32,734 bases of DNA from Patescibacteria group bacterium (GTDB lineage: Bacteria; Patescibacteriota; Minisyncoccia; Moranbacterales; SCTJ01). The notes beneath the pieces were generated by a model. It was not told where the DNA came from. It was given only the letters and a program-made list of their open reading frames with translations, and made no database searches. Shown here one piece after another: positions 8,021-13,900 of the stretch (positions within the stretch are counted from its first letter, which is position 1; each line of letters starts with the position of its first letter). The stretch is from positions 1 to 32,734 of the forward strand of contig SCTJ01000019.1 in assembly GCA_004297805.1 (NCBI GenBank), read 5' to 3'. A program made the translations under genes and the position numbers.

Positions 8021-8764
8021 TTAGTTAATACTCTGTGCCCCGAGCCAGGCTAGTTCAAAGATGGCTCTTTGGGAATTGGTTATCTCTTCTGATTCGATGA
8101 GCATCCCGAACATTTCCTGGCCATAACTAGCGATGGCTACTTTGTTGGCGTATATATTAATCTCGTTATCTAAGGGAAAGTATTTTTGATCCAAAATTAC
8201 CGCCTCCCGTAGTTGCTCGTCATTGTGAACCATATAATCCATGGTTTCTTTGGCGCGCTTGAAAATGCCCCTCACTTTAATTCCACTAGCCACTCGCCTT
8301 TCGACATAGTCACTCACATAGTTGGGCAGATCACTCAATCCATCTTCGCCGACATAAACCAAAATGGTGTCTCCGGACTTCAAAGTGCGCAAACTGTCTT
8401 CATACATTTCTTTGATCCCCTCCCGGCCGTTAAAATATCGGATGGCTGGTTTCGATTTGGGAGAATGATAAATCTTTTGTAGATCAGGAATAATGGCTTT
8501 TATTGTAGCTTCTTTTTCCCTTATTAGCTTCAGCAGTTTTTCTGGATCAGCCGGGGAAAAATGTTTGGCTCCGTGCTCAATTGATTTATACAGTAGGCCT
8601 TCTTGCATCAGCTGATCGACCAGATCATAGACCGTCGGTCGTTTAATGCCCGTCTTTTTGGCGATTAAATAGGCTGTTGAACCCCCTGATTCTAGACATG
8701 ACAAATAAACCTCGGCTTTTTTGCCTTCAATATTAATCTGTTTCAGGGCTTCTAAGATATCCAT
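8021..8764 (-). CDS. TrmB-type HTH transcriptional regulator (copy 1)
   Basis: This 247-aa protein has an N-terminal winged helix (about residues 5-70, with TGIKRPTVYDLVDQLMQEG as recognition-helix region), a short coiled linker and a C-terminal effector-like domain. The C-terminal domain begins IRYFNGREGIKEMYEDSL. The same architecture and the RYF.G..G.KE.Y.D motif recur in the second copy at 24937. TrmB relatives in archaea sense sugars; the ligand here is unknown. It diverges from the four-gene small-protein cluster. A TATTAT hexamer ends 6 nt before the ATG, and GACTA-type repeats lie in the shared control region. That suggests it regulates itself and the cluster. The family call is good; the targets are inference. 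Confidence 0.85.
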   Translation of the reverse strand: MDILEALKQINIEGKKAEVYLSCLESGGSTAYLIAKKTGIKRPTVYDLVDQLMQEGLLYKSIEHGAKHFSPADPEKLLKLIREKEATIKAIIPDLQKIYHSPKSKPAIRYFNGREGIKEMYEDSLRTLKSGDTILVYVGEDGLSDLPNYVSDYVERRVASGIKVRGIFKRAKETMDYMVHNDEQLREAVILDQKYFPLDNEINIYANKVAIASYGQEMFGMLIESEEITNSQRAIFELAWLGAQSIN

Positions 8765-8770
8765 AAGAGC

Positions 8771-8800
8771 ATAATAGTCGTAATAAACCGACTACTATTA
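8771..8800. promoter_or_regulatory. Candidate operator of TrmB-type regulator 1
   Basis: TAGTCG (8775-8780) and CGACTA (8789-8794) form a perfect 6-bp inverted repeat with an 8-nt spacer, inside a longer imperfect palindrome ending ACTATTA. ATAATAGTC (8771-8779) is the exact inverse of GACTATTAT at 8907-8915 in the promoter of the divergent cluster. It overlaps the TATTAT box just before the regulator ATG, so binding would block the regulator's own expression. Confidence 0.5.
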
Positions 8801-8801
8801 A

Positions 8802-8828
8802 GCTATAGCCAAATGGCCAAAATGTCAA
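8802..8828 (-). promoter_or_regulatory. Possible upstream promoter of TrmB-type regulator 1
   Basis: Minus-strand TTGACA (8823-8828) with TATAGC (8802-8807), spacer 15 nt. The spacing is short. An alternative -10 TATTAT (8771-8776) sits 6 nt before the ATG with no good -35. Either could be used. Confidence 0.35.
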
Positions 8829-8887
8829 TAATAAAGGTAGATTACAGGAATAAGCGCTATCCGAATATCTACATAAGACGGTAATTA

Positions 8888-8915
8888 TTGACTATCAATA
8901 AAAACGGACTATTAT
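8888..8915 (+). promoter_or_regulatory. Promoter of the small-protein cluster
   Basis: -35 TTGACT (8888-8893), 16-nt spacer, -10 TATTAT (8910-8915). Two GACTAT direct repeats (8890-8895 and 8907-8912) lie 17 bp apart, one across each promoter element. The second is part of GACTATTAT, shared in inverse orientation with the regulator's own operator. Start of transcription is expected near 8922, giving a leader of about 59 nt. Confidence 0.6.
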
Positions 8916-8980
8916 CACATGTCGTAGATATGACAAAGAGTTCTTTGAAAATAACGATCTAAGCAAGGAAGGAGTTTGGG

Positions 8981-9157
8981 ATGAAAACATTAGTAATGAC
9001 ACGAAGAATGGTAGTAAGCCTGGTCTCTATTTATTTCCTCGCAAAACTACCGCCCACTGCATTGATCACTGGAACTGTCCTGGGGGCGGTATGTCTCTGG
9101 CCAGTTATCAGACACAGTATCAAAAATAGTATCAAAAACAGGAGGAACAAGAAATGA
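8981..9157 (+). CDS. Small membrane protein of unknown function (58 aa)
   Basis: The 58-aa reading frame begins MKTLVMTRRM and ends in a basic tail (KNRRNKK). A hydrophobic stretch spans about residues 11-43, enough for one membrane helix or a hairpin. The SD is strong (AAGGAAGGAG upstream of the ATG). Its TGA overlaps the ATG of the next gene (ATGA), so translation is probably coupled. It is the first gene after the promoter at 8888 and diverges from the TrmB-type regulator. I recognise no family. The SD, the coupling and the membrane profile support it as real. Confidence 0.7.
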   Translation: MKTLVMTRRMVVSLVSIYFLAKLPPTALITGTVLGAVCLWPVIRHSIKNSIKNRRNKK

Positions 9158-9597
9158 ACACTCTGACGTGGATCGTCTCGGTAGTCGCCTACTTTGTCTT
9201 CAATTACGCTTTCGCCCTACTCAATCTGTGGGTATGGAAGAAACGGGTGAGAATAGAGAAAGTCTACGAGAAGAGATACGGAGAACCCTACGAGATAGAG
9301 GTTGTGAGGATGAGCCGCTTCGTGGCAATACTCTGGCCAAGCTATTTGCACCTAACAATGCCAGAGTCGAAAGAGGATGTCCGTGCAAACAGCTTTCTGA
9401 TCAACGATTCGGAGGACAAGGGCGGTTATCTCTTGTTGATGACTGTCGCCGGGTCGACCATTGAAGTCATGCACCTAGTCATCTTCTGGTTGTATATGGC
9501 TCCAATTGTTATAGCCCTCCCCTTTTTGCTCGGGAAGCTCTTCCGATTCGGGCTAGAAATAGTTACTCGGTTACCCGGAGCCAAGAAGGTTCTCTAG
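9154..9597 (+). CDS. Unknown two- or three-helix membrane protein (147 aa)
   Basis: The protein has an N-terminal membrane helix (about residues 5-28), a charged cytosolic-type segment (about 29-90, with YEKRYGEPYEIE) and a C-terminal hydrophobic region (about 92-128) that could make one or two helices. A strong SD (AGGAGG) lies inside the end of the preceding gene, whose stop overlaps this start. I recognise no family. The last codons, encoding PGAKKVL, and the bases after them are repeated about 290 bp downstream, suggesting a past duplication in the cluster. The overall layout (small membrane proteins behind a TrmB-type regulator) suggests a membrane stress or transport accessory role, which is only inference. 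Confidence 0.75.
   Translation: MNTLTWIVSVVAYFVFNYAFALLNLWVWKKRVRIEKVYEKRYGEPYEIEVVRMSRFVAILWPSYLHLTMPESKEDVRANSFLINDSEDKGGYLLLMTVAGSTIEVMHLVIFWLYMAPIVIALPFLLGKLFRFGLEIVTRLPGAKKVL
9573..9596 (+). repeat. Duplicated gene-end repeat, copy 1
   Basis: ACCCGGAGCCAA followed by GAAGGTTCTCTA, at the 3' end of the 147-aa gene. It matches copy 2 at 9864-9887 with two mismatches over 24 bp. Both copies are followed within 10-20 bp by a purine-rich AGAGGGAGG. Confidence 0.75.
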
Positions 9598-9686
9598 CGA
9601 CAGAAGAGGGAGGAAGGAAAACGAGGAAAGAGGTTCTTTTTGTGAGCATAATTCAAGGCGCGTGGCGCCAGGGGAGGTAAAATAAC

Positions 9687-9842
9687 ATGGGAAGGTGGCT
9701 TTGGAAAGCAATTTGTGAGCGTCCCGACCTTCTAGAGTTACTAAAGAAGGAAGTGCCATCCGAGGTCTTGGACCGTATCAGGGATGATTTACCACCCAAG
9801 GTTCCTGAACAAATAGAACAACCGGAAAGCAAAAAGGAGTAG
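9687..9842 (+). CDS. Small soluble protein of unknown function (51 aa)
   Basis: The frame begins MGRWLWKAICERPDLLELLK and ends in an acidic/lysine tail (EQPESKKE). An amphipathic helix with Leu/Glu/Lys spacing is likely over residues 12-35, followed by a proline-rich stretch. No membrane segment is present. The SD is strong (GGGGAGG, 9 nt before the ATG), and a GGCGC-GTG-GCGCC hairpin lies just upstream, where it could modulate access to the SD. A 12-codon GTG frame (9642-9680) ending at that SD might be a leader peptide. No family recognised. Confidence 0.6.
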   Translation: MGRWLWKAICERPDLLELLKKEVPSEVLDRIRDDLPPKVPEQIEQPESKKE

Positions 9843-9863
9843 CCCCACTCTTGTCCACGGCCG

Positions 9864-9887
9864 ACCCGGAGCCAATAAGGTTCTTTA
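9864..9887 (+). repeat. Duplicated gene-end repeat, copy 2
   Basis: ACCCGGAGCCAA followed by TAAGGTTCTTTA, in non-coding sequence between the 51-aa and 30-aa genes. It looks like a remnant of a duplicated end of the 147-aa gene. Confidence 0.7.
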
Positions 9888-9915
9888 AATTACGCAACTA
9901 CAGAGGGAGGCAAAA

Positions 9916-10008
9916 ATGATTGCCCCCAAGGATAAATTGGAAATCTTTACGCTCGCCATGCTTTATGGGGCGTTCTGGTTTTCAATTTTGTACCATCCCA
10001 AGAAGTAA
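9916..10008 (+). CDS. Tiny membrane peptide (30 aa)
   Basis: The frame starts MIAPKDKLEIFTLAMLYGAF and ends SILYHPKK. One hydrophobic helix covers about residues 9-26, flanked by lysines on both sides, as in single-pass small membrane proteins. The SD is strong (GAGGGAGG, 6 nt before the ATG). It is the last gene before the cluster terminator. Its small size lowers confidence, but SD, spacing and composition fit a real gene. No family recognised. Confidence 0.55.
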   Translation: MIAPKDKLEIFTLAMLYGAFWFSILYHPKK

Positions 10009-10015
10009 CAAACTC

Positions 10016-10046
10016 ACCCGCCAAGGCGAATGCCAAGGCGGGTTTT
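10016..10046 (+). terminator. Terminator of the small-protein cluster
   Basis: ACCCGCC / GGCGGGT with an inner GGC/GCC pairing, followed by TTTT. It closes the 8981-10008 cluster. Confidence 0.75.
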
Positions 10047-10072
10047 GCTTTGGGCGGTAGGTATAGTAGACT
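10045..10072 (+). promoter_or_regulatory. Promoter of the YfcE-like gene (leaderless layout)
   Basis: TTGCTT (10045-10050), 16-nt spacer, TAGACT (10067-10072); the ATG follows after 6 nt. An overlapping TATAGT at 10062-10067 is an alternative -10 and would give a leader of about 5 nt. The -35 overlaps the U-tract of the preceding terminator. Confidence 0.5.
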
Positions 10073-10078
10073 TAGGCT

Positions 10079-10582
10079 ATGAAGATAGCGATCATATCGG
10101 ACGTTCACAACAACGACACCAATCTCAAAAAGGTGCTTGATTACTGTGCGAAAGAAGAAATAAAAACTATTATTTGTTGCGGGGACTTGGCATCGAACGA
10201 AACCCTGGATTTTTTGAATGATAACTTTGCTGGCGAGATTCACTATGCTCTTGGCAATATGGATAACGAACAACTGCAAGAGCACCGGTTCGACAAGAAA
10301 TACAAGAACACAAACATTTTTGAAAATGTTGGGGAGGCTGAAATTTCCGGGAAAAAAGTGGCTTTTGTGCATTATCCGTGGATAGCTGATAAGCTAGCGA
10401 GAAGTGGAAAATATAAGTTTGTCTTTTACGGTCACACCCACAAGCCCTGGACGGAAAAGGTTGGTGAGTGCGAAATGCTTAACCCGGGCAATGTGGCCGG
10501 GGATATATACCCGCCAACGTTTGCAGTGTGGAACACAGATGATGACAAGTTTGAGTTGATTAGAGTTCACGATCTTCAGTAG
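10079..10582 (+). CDS. YfcE/MJ0936-type metallophosphoesterase
   Basis: A 167-aa single-domain dimetal phosphodiesterase. Motifs are SDVHNN (D8, H10), CGDLASN (G35-D36), LGNMDNE, FVHYPW and YGHTHKPW. The usual His-Gly of the fourth motif is His-Tyr here, so the metal ligand is kept but the following glycine is not. Related proteins hydrolyse phosphodiesters such as bis-pNPP; the physiological substrate is unknown. It begins right after its promoter with no SD. The uracil-DNA glycosylase gene follows 36 nt later and is probably co-transcribed. Confidence 0.85.
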   Translation: MKIAIISDVHNNDTNLKKVLDYCAKEEIKTIICCGDLASNETLDFLNDNFAGEIHYALGNMDNEQLQEHRFDKKYKNTNIFENVGEAEISGKKVAFVHYPWIADKLARSGKYKFVFYGHTHKPWTEKVGECEMLNPGNVAGDIYPPTFAVWNTDDDKFELIRVHDLQ

Positions 10583-10618
10583 ATTTAGATTACCAGGTTG
10601 CGAAAAGTGTTGAAAATT

Positions 10619-11206
10619 ATGAACAAGTCAGAACAACTGGCCGAGCTTAATACCAAAATGGCGCACTGTTCCGGATGTGTTTTGCGATCTTCCTGCACCC
10701 AAGTCGTTCCCGGAGAAGGTTCGGCCGAGGCAGAAATTATGTTTATTGGTGAAGGGCCAGGACAAAAGGAAGATGAGTTGGGGCGACCCTTTGTGGGTGC
10801 GGCCGGAAAGTTTTTAGACGAAATGTTGGGTGTTATCAAATTGAAGAGGCAAGATGTTTATATCGCTAACGTAGTTAAATGTCGGCCACCACAAAATCGA
10901 GACCCGTTGCCAGAGGAGGCCGAGGCTTGTTGGCCATGGCTTTTGGAACAAGTGAGGATTATCCAGCCCAAACTGATTGTGACACTGGGTCGACACAGCA
11001 TGGAACGCTTTTTGCCAGGGCAAAAAATTTCCCAAATTCACGGGCGAGCCTTGCGTCGGGAGGTGCCGGGCTTGGGAAAACAGGTGTTTTTGGCACTTTA
11101 TCATCCAGCCGCAGCGCTATATAACGGTTCGATGCGGCAAACGTTGATTAAAGACTTTCGAAAAATACCCAAAGTACTCAAGGCTATCGAGACAGAAAAA
11201 CCCTAA
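10619..11206 (+). CDS. Uracil-DNA glycosylase, family 4 (Fe-S type)
   Basis: The enzyme removes uracil from DNA in base excision repair, complementing endonuclease IV at 5851. Family 4 traits are the four cluster cysteines (CSGC near residues 17-20, then CRPPQNRDPLPEEAEAC), the active-site GEGPGQKEDELGRPFVG and the C-terminal HPAAALYN. The chosen ATG gives 195 aa, typical for the family. The TTG at 10598 would add seven residues before the usual start, and no SD supports it. A terminator and two tRNA genes on the other strand follow. Confidence 0.94.
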   Translation: MNKSEQLAELNTKMAHCSGCVLRSSCTQVVPGEGSAEAEIMFIGEGPGQKEDELGRPFVGAAGKFLDEMLGVIKLKRQDVYIANVVKCRPPQNRDPLPEEAEACWPWLLEQVRIIQPKLIVTLGRHSMERFLPGQKISQIHGRALRREVPGLGKQVFLALYHPAAALYNGSMRQTLIKDFRKIPKVLKAIETEKP

Positions 11207-11225
11207 TAATAGCCAAAAACGCATA

Positions 11226-11250
11226 AAAGTCCGCTGAAGCGGACTTTTTT
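11226..11250. terminator. Bidirectional terminator between udg and tRNA-Leu
   Basis: AAAGTCCGCT / AGCGGACTTT stem with a GA loop followed by TTT. It can serve the glycosylase gene on the plus strand and the tRNA pair on the minus strand. Confidence 0.85.
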
Positions 11251-11251
11251 G

Positions 11252-11335
11252 TGCCTGGGGCGAGACTCGGACTCGCAAGGCCTTGCGGCCGAGGGATTTT
11301 AAGTCCCTTGTGTATACCAATTCCACCACCCAGGC
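11252..11335 (-). tRNA. tRNA-Leu (anticodon TAA)
   Basis: 84-nt type II cloverleaf. Acceptor GCCTGGG / CCCAGGC, discriminator A, anticodon loop CTTAAAA between GGGA and TCCC, and a long variable arm around GGCCGCAAGGCC. CCA is not encoded. Confidence 0.95.
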
Positions 11336-11349
11336 AGGTGTGAATCTTG

Positions 11350-11420
11350 AGGTCCGAGCCGGAATTGAACCGGCGTACGAGGTTTTGCAGACCTCTCCCT
11401 AACCACTCGGGCATCGGACC
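11350..11420 (-). tRNA. tRNA-Cys (anticodon GCA)
   Basis: 71-nt cloverleaf. Acceptor GGTCCGA / TCGGACC, discriminator T as expected for tRNA-Cys, anticodon stem GAGGT / ACCTC with loop CTGCAAA, T-arm GCCGG-TTCAATT-CCGGC. CCA is not encoded. It precedes tRNA-Leu in the same transcript direction. Confidence 0.95.
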
Positions 11421-11440
11421 TTATTGTAAAAACTGTGTTT

Positions 11441-11620
11441 CTGAGTGGTTCCCGGGTTGCCTTTTGCAACCCGCCCCGATATTAAATCGAGACCCACCCA
11501 CCGCATTCTGCGGGGTCCCGCCATAGGCGGTGATCGGCCACCGGACCAGCTTATCAACTGAAGCTACCAAGCTGCATGCTGCTCATGATATCAAAGGGCG
11601 CACGGTGTGGCAAGAATGCT
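11441..11620 (-). other. Unidentified structured region upstream of tRNA-Cys
   Basis: A 180-bp non-coding stretch with many local inverted repeats. Read on the minus strand they are AGCTT-8-AAGCT, GGTG-6-CACC and GCC-TAT-GGC enclosed by GGTCC / GGACC, CCGCA-GAA-TGCGG, CGAT-5-ATCG and CGGGTTGC-5-GCAACCCG. It matches no RNA I know (not SRP, tmRNA, RNase P or an obvious 6S). Transcription sense is uncertain: minus-strand transcription would run into the tRNAs, plus-strand into the secreted-protein promoter. It shares the 10-mer GTAGCTTCAG and GATCACC, in the same order, with the structured region at 32391. Confidence 0.4.
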
Positions 11621-11621
11621 A

Positions 11622-11651
11622 TTGTGTACGATGAGTGGCTTATGGTATAAT
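11622..11651 (+). promoter_or_regulatory. Promoter of the secreted-protein pair
   Basis: -35 TTGTGT (11622-11627), 18-nt spacer, extended -10 TGG-TATAAT (hexamer 11646-11651). The ATG at 11662 lies 10 nt past the -10, giving a leader of only about 4 nt. The promoter overlaps and excludes an in-frame ATG at 11635. Confidence 0.7.
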
Positions 11652-11661
11652 TTCAAGCAGA

Positions 11662-12687
11662 ATGAAAATAAAACAAGCACAAGTTGTCTACTTTGTTTTT
11701 GCGGGACTTCTTATATTTGGTTTTGCTGTTTTGGCGATGGCCGAAGATCATGCTGCGAGTACACAGAATGTTTTTCAGGATGCTGATCAGGATGGATTGT
11801 CAGATGAGGAGGAGCGTGTCATCGGCGCCGATCCTTTGAAAAAAGATACTGATGGAGACGGGTATTCAGACGGCGCTGAAATTAAAAGTGGATATGATCC
11901 GTTGAAGCCTGCGCCCGGAGACAGACTGGTTTCCACTATGCAAGCTGAAGCCATAGGTCAGGTGGCAGGGGTCAGCACGGAAGGCAAAGCTGACTCTACT
12001 GCTGCTGCCAACACCGAGGCTGGCCAAGCGGGTGAACAGGAAAAGAATTTGACGAATGTTTTGTCTGCCAAAATTGCAACCCTGGTTCAGGAAAAAAAGG
12101 ACGTGAGCATCAATGATGTCGACTCCGTGATTAGCGAAACAATGGCGAAAGACGTTACTTTTGAAGATTTACCGGAAGTCGACCCGGCCCTAATCAAAAT
12201 CAAAAAGCAGGATTACGGAAAACTTTCGGAGGCGGAACGAATTGCCAAGGAGCGTGAAGATGCTCTGAAATATCTGACGGCAGTGGGTTATATTTTGTTG
12301 AACAATGCTCCCACCAAAATAACTTCTATGGCCGATCTTAGTAATTTATCCAGCAATTTTCAGAGTCAGGCGCTAATGCTTATTTCCAACTTTTCAAACG
12401 CATCATATTTTTCTCAGTTTGAAGGTATGGCGAAAAATGTGACCGAGCAGCTTTCAGTAGTGGAGGTTCCGCAACAATTCATTTCACTGCACATCAAGGG
12501 CTTAAAGCTGGCCAAGTATGGAGAAACCCTTAAAGACAAGATTCGCCCAAACCCTAATGATCCGGTGGCAAGCATTGTGGGTTTTTCAGAGGCACGTGGG
12601 TTTGCCCTGCTGCTGGGATCATTTGGATCTGAGGTGCAATCGGAATTTGAAAAACTGGGAATCAAAGAACTACCCATTGAACTATAG
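11662..12687 (+). CDS. Secreted protein with thrombospondin type 3-like calcium-binding repeats
   Basis: A 341-aa protein with an N-terminal signal peptide or membrane anchor (about residues 9-29, ending near AMAED). Two Ca-binding DxDxDG-type loops follow: DADQDGLSDEEE and DTDGDGYSDGAEIKSGYDPL (about residues 38-80), the TSP3/dockerin-like pattern. The remainder is mostly helical, without recognisable catalytic motifs. It is likely exported or cell-surface bound, with calcium stabilising the N-terminal module. The start is set by the promoter that ends 10 nt upstream. The next gene, also secreted, lies 31 nt downstream with its own SD, so the two probably work together. Function unknown. Confidence 0.75.
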   Translation: MKIKQAQVVYFVFAGLLIFGFAVLAMAEDHAASTQNVFQDADQDGLSDEEERVIGADPLKKDTDGDGYSDGAEIKSGYDPLKPAPGDRLVSTMQAEAIGQVAGVSTEGKADSTAAANTEAGQAGEQEKNLTNVLSAKIATLVQEKKDVSINDVDSVISETMAKDVTFEDLPEVDPALIKIKKQDYGKLSEAERIAKEREDALKYLTAVGYILLNNAPTKITSMADLSNLSSNFQSQALMLISNFSNASYFSQFEGMAKNVTEQLSVVEVPQQFISLHIKGLKLAKYGETLKDKIRPNPNDPVASIVGFSEARGFALLLGSFGSEVQSEFEKLGIKELPIEL

Positions 12688-12718
12688 CTAGAAGGAAAAA
12701 TTGAGAAGGTGAAATTGT

Positions 12719-13711
12719 ATGCGAATGCAGAAAATGGCTAAAAGAAAAATTTTGGCATGGGCGATGCTGTTGGCGCTAAGCAGTAATGTTTTTTTGGTGC
12801 CCATGACAGCTAAGGCAGATATCTGGGGCTCGGCTTATGCCTCGCAAATGATGAAGCAGGTTTTGGAGGAGGTTGTAAAGGCAGTTGAAGAAGCCATTCG
12901 TAGTTCGCTCAAACAAGCGGCTGCCAAGGCTATCAAAAAAGTCGTCTACACCATTATGGGTAAATCACAGGACGCAGTGGGTGGCTTGTTCATCTCGAGC
13001 TGGGAACAAGCGCTGCGTTATGTACCCATCAAGGAAGCGCGAACCTATATGGATGACTATTTCAAAATGATGACCCGGGCTACTTCGTCGCTATCGAATT
13101 ACGTTGCTTATACGGGGGCGGCTTATGGGACTAGCTATACGACCGATCTGGTGGACAGCGCAATGAATGCTACGGTTGGCTATACGCGGCCGCGACCTAA
13201 TTTGAATGAAATGGTGCCTGATACCGCTAACCCAACCAATACGGGCGACTGGACGGGTCTGACGGTGCTGGTGCTCAACCCAGCTAACAACCAGACTGGA
13301 TTTAACATGATGGCCTCAGAGGCCTATGAGAAGCGCTTGAATGAACTGCAAGAGAAGCACAAAGCCATGGCAGTTGCCTATCAAGGTTTTCGTCCAGTGT
13401 TGAATAAGAGCGGCAAGGTGGCAACGCCAGGTTCTGTGATAGCGGAAATAGAGTTCGGGTTTCAGGATTTGTATAACAAAATTTTGGCTGATGCTCAGAG
13501 CATCCCAGAAGTAATCGCTGCTGCTGCTGGCCGATTAGCCGCAGAGGCGGTTGAAGAGGGCATCTCAAATATTGAAGAAAGTTTCGAATCTAAAGTAGAC
13601 GATGTATTCGACTCGAATAGCTCTGACTACAGTAAGTACAAAAGCGATATTGACGGAATGTTTGGAGATGTGGAGCGTGAAGAGAAGGCGCAGCGAGAGC
13701 GTGAAAAATAA
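12719..13711 (+). CDS. Secreted helical protein of unknown function
   Basis: A 330-aa protein with a signal peptide (basic MRMQKMAKRK, a hydrophobic core, then a likely cut near AKAD, residue about 34). A long Ala/Val/Lys-rich amphipathic helix region follows (about 40-90). The middle (about 120-200) is Tyr/Thr/Asn-rich, and the C-terminus is highly charged and coiled (VEREEKAQREREK). The proportions recall secretion-apparatus accessory proteins seen next to type IV secretion or pilus genes, but no such genes are in the window and I do not assign it. SD-like AAGGTG precedes the ATG. It forms an operon with the TSP3-repeat protein upstream. Confidence 0.7.
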   Translation: MRMQKMAKRKILAWAMLLALSSNVFLVPMTAKADIWGSAYASQMMKQVLEEVVKAVEEAIRSSLKQAAAKAIKKVVYTIMGKSQDAVGGLFISSWEQALRYVPIKEARTYMDDYFKMMTRATSSLSNYVAYTGAAYGTSYTTDLVDSAMNATVGYTRPRPNLNEMVPDTANPTNTGDWTGLTVLVLNPANNQTGFNMMASEAYEKRLNELQEKHKAMAVAYQGFRPVLNKSGKVATPGSVIAEIEFGFQDLYNKILADAQSIPEVIAAAAGRLAAEAVEEGISNIEESFESKVDDVFDSNSSDYSKYKSDIDGMFGDVEREEKAQREREK

Positions 13712-13737
13712 ACAAAGTTTCTTTGCGATACAACAAG

Positions 13738-13769
13738 AAAATCGCCCCGACAAACATCGGGGCGGTTTT
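13738..13769. terminator. Bidirectional terminator between the secreted pair and tRNA-Val
   Basis: CGCCCCGA / TCGGGGCG stem with a 6-nt loop, flanked by AAAAT and TTTTG runs. It serves the plus-strand secreted-protein operon and the minus-strand tRNA-Val. Confidence 0.85.
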
Positions 13770-13778
13770 GATTATGTG

Positions 13779-13852
13779 TGGGCATACCCTGACTCGAACA
13801 GGGGACCTCTACAATGTCAATGTAGCGCTCTAACCAACTGAGCTATATGCCC
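13779..13852 (-). tRNA. tRNA-Val (anticodon GAC)
   Basis: 74-nt cloverleaf. Acceptor GGGCATA / TATGCCC, discriminator A, D-arm AGCTCAGTTGGTTAGAGC, anticodon stem CTACA / TGTAG with loop TTGACAT, T-arm CCCTG-TTCGAGT-CAGGG. CCA is not encoded. It lies downstream of the gmk-tilS-ftsH operon on the same strand. Confidence 0.96.
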
Positions 13853-13900
13853 TTGGCTTATTGATTTTGGGTACTCGTCCACTCTACACTAAAATATAAC

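Noticed and set aside
9642-9680. 12-codon GTG frame before the 51-aa gene
   Set aside because: Possible leader peptide, but too short and unsupported to list as a gene.
11441-11620. SRP RNA, tmRNA, RNase P RNA or 6S RNA
   Set aside because: None of the invariant sequences of the first three is present, and the ends do not pair as in 6S RNA.
11635-11661. Earlier ATG for the TSP3-repeat protein
   Set aside because: It lies within the promoter and would put polar residues before the signal peptide.
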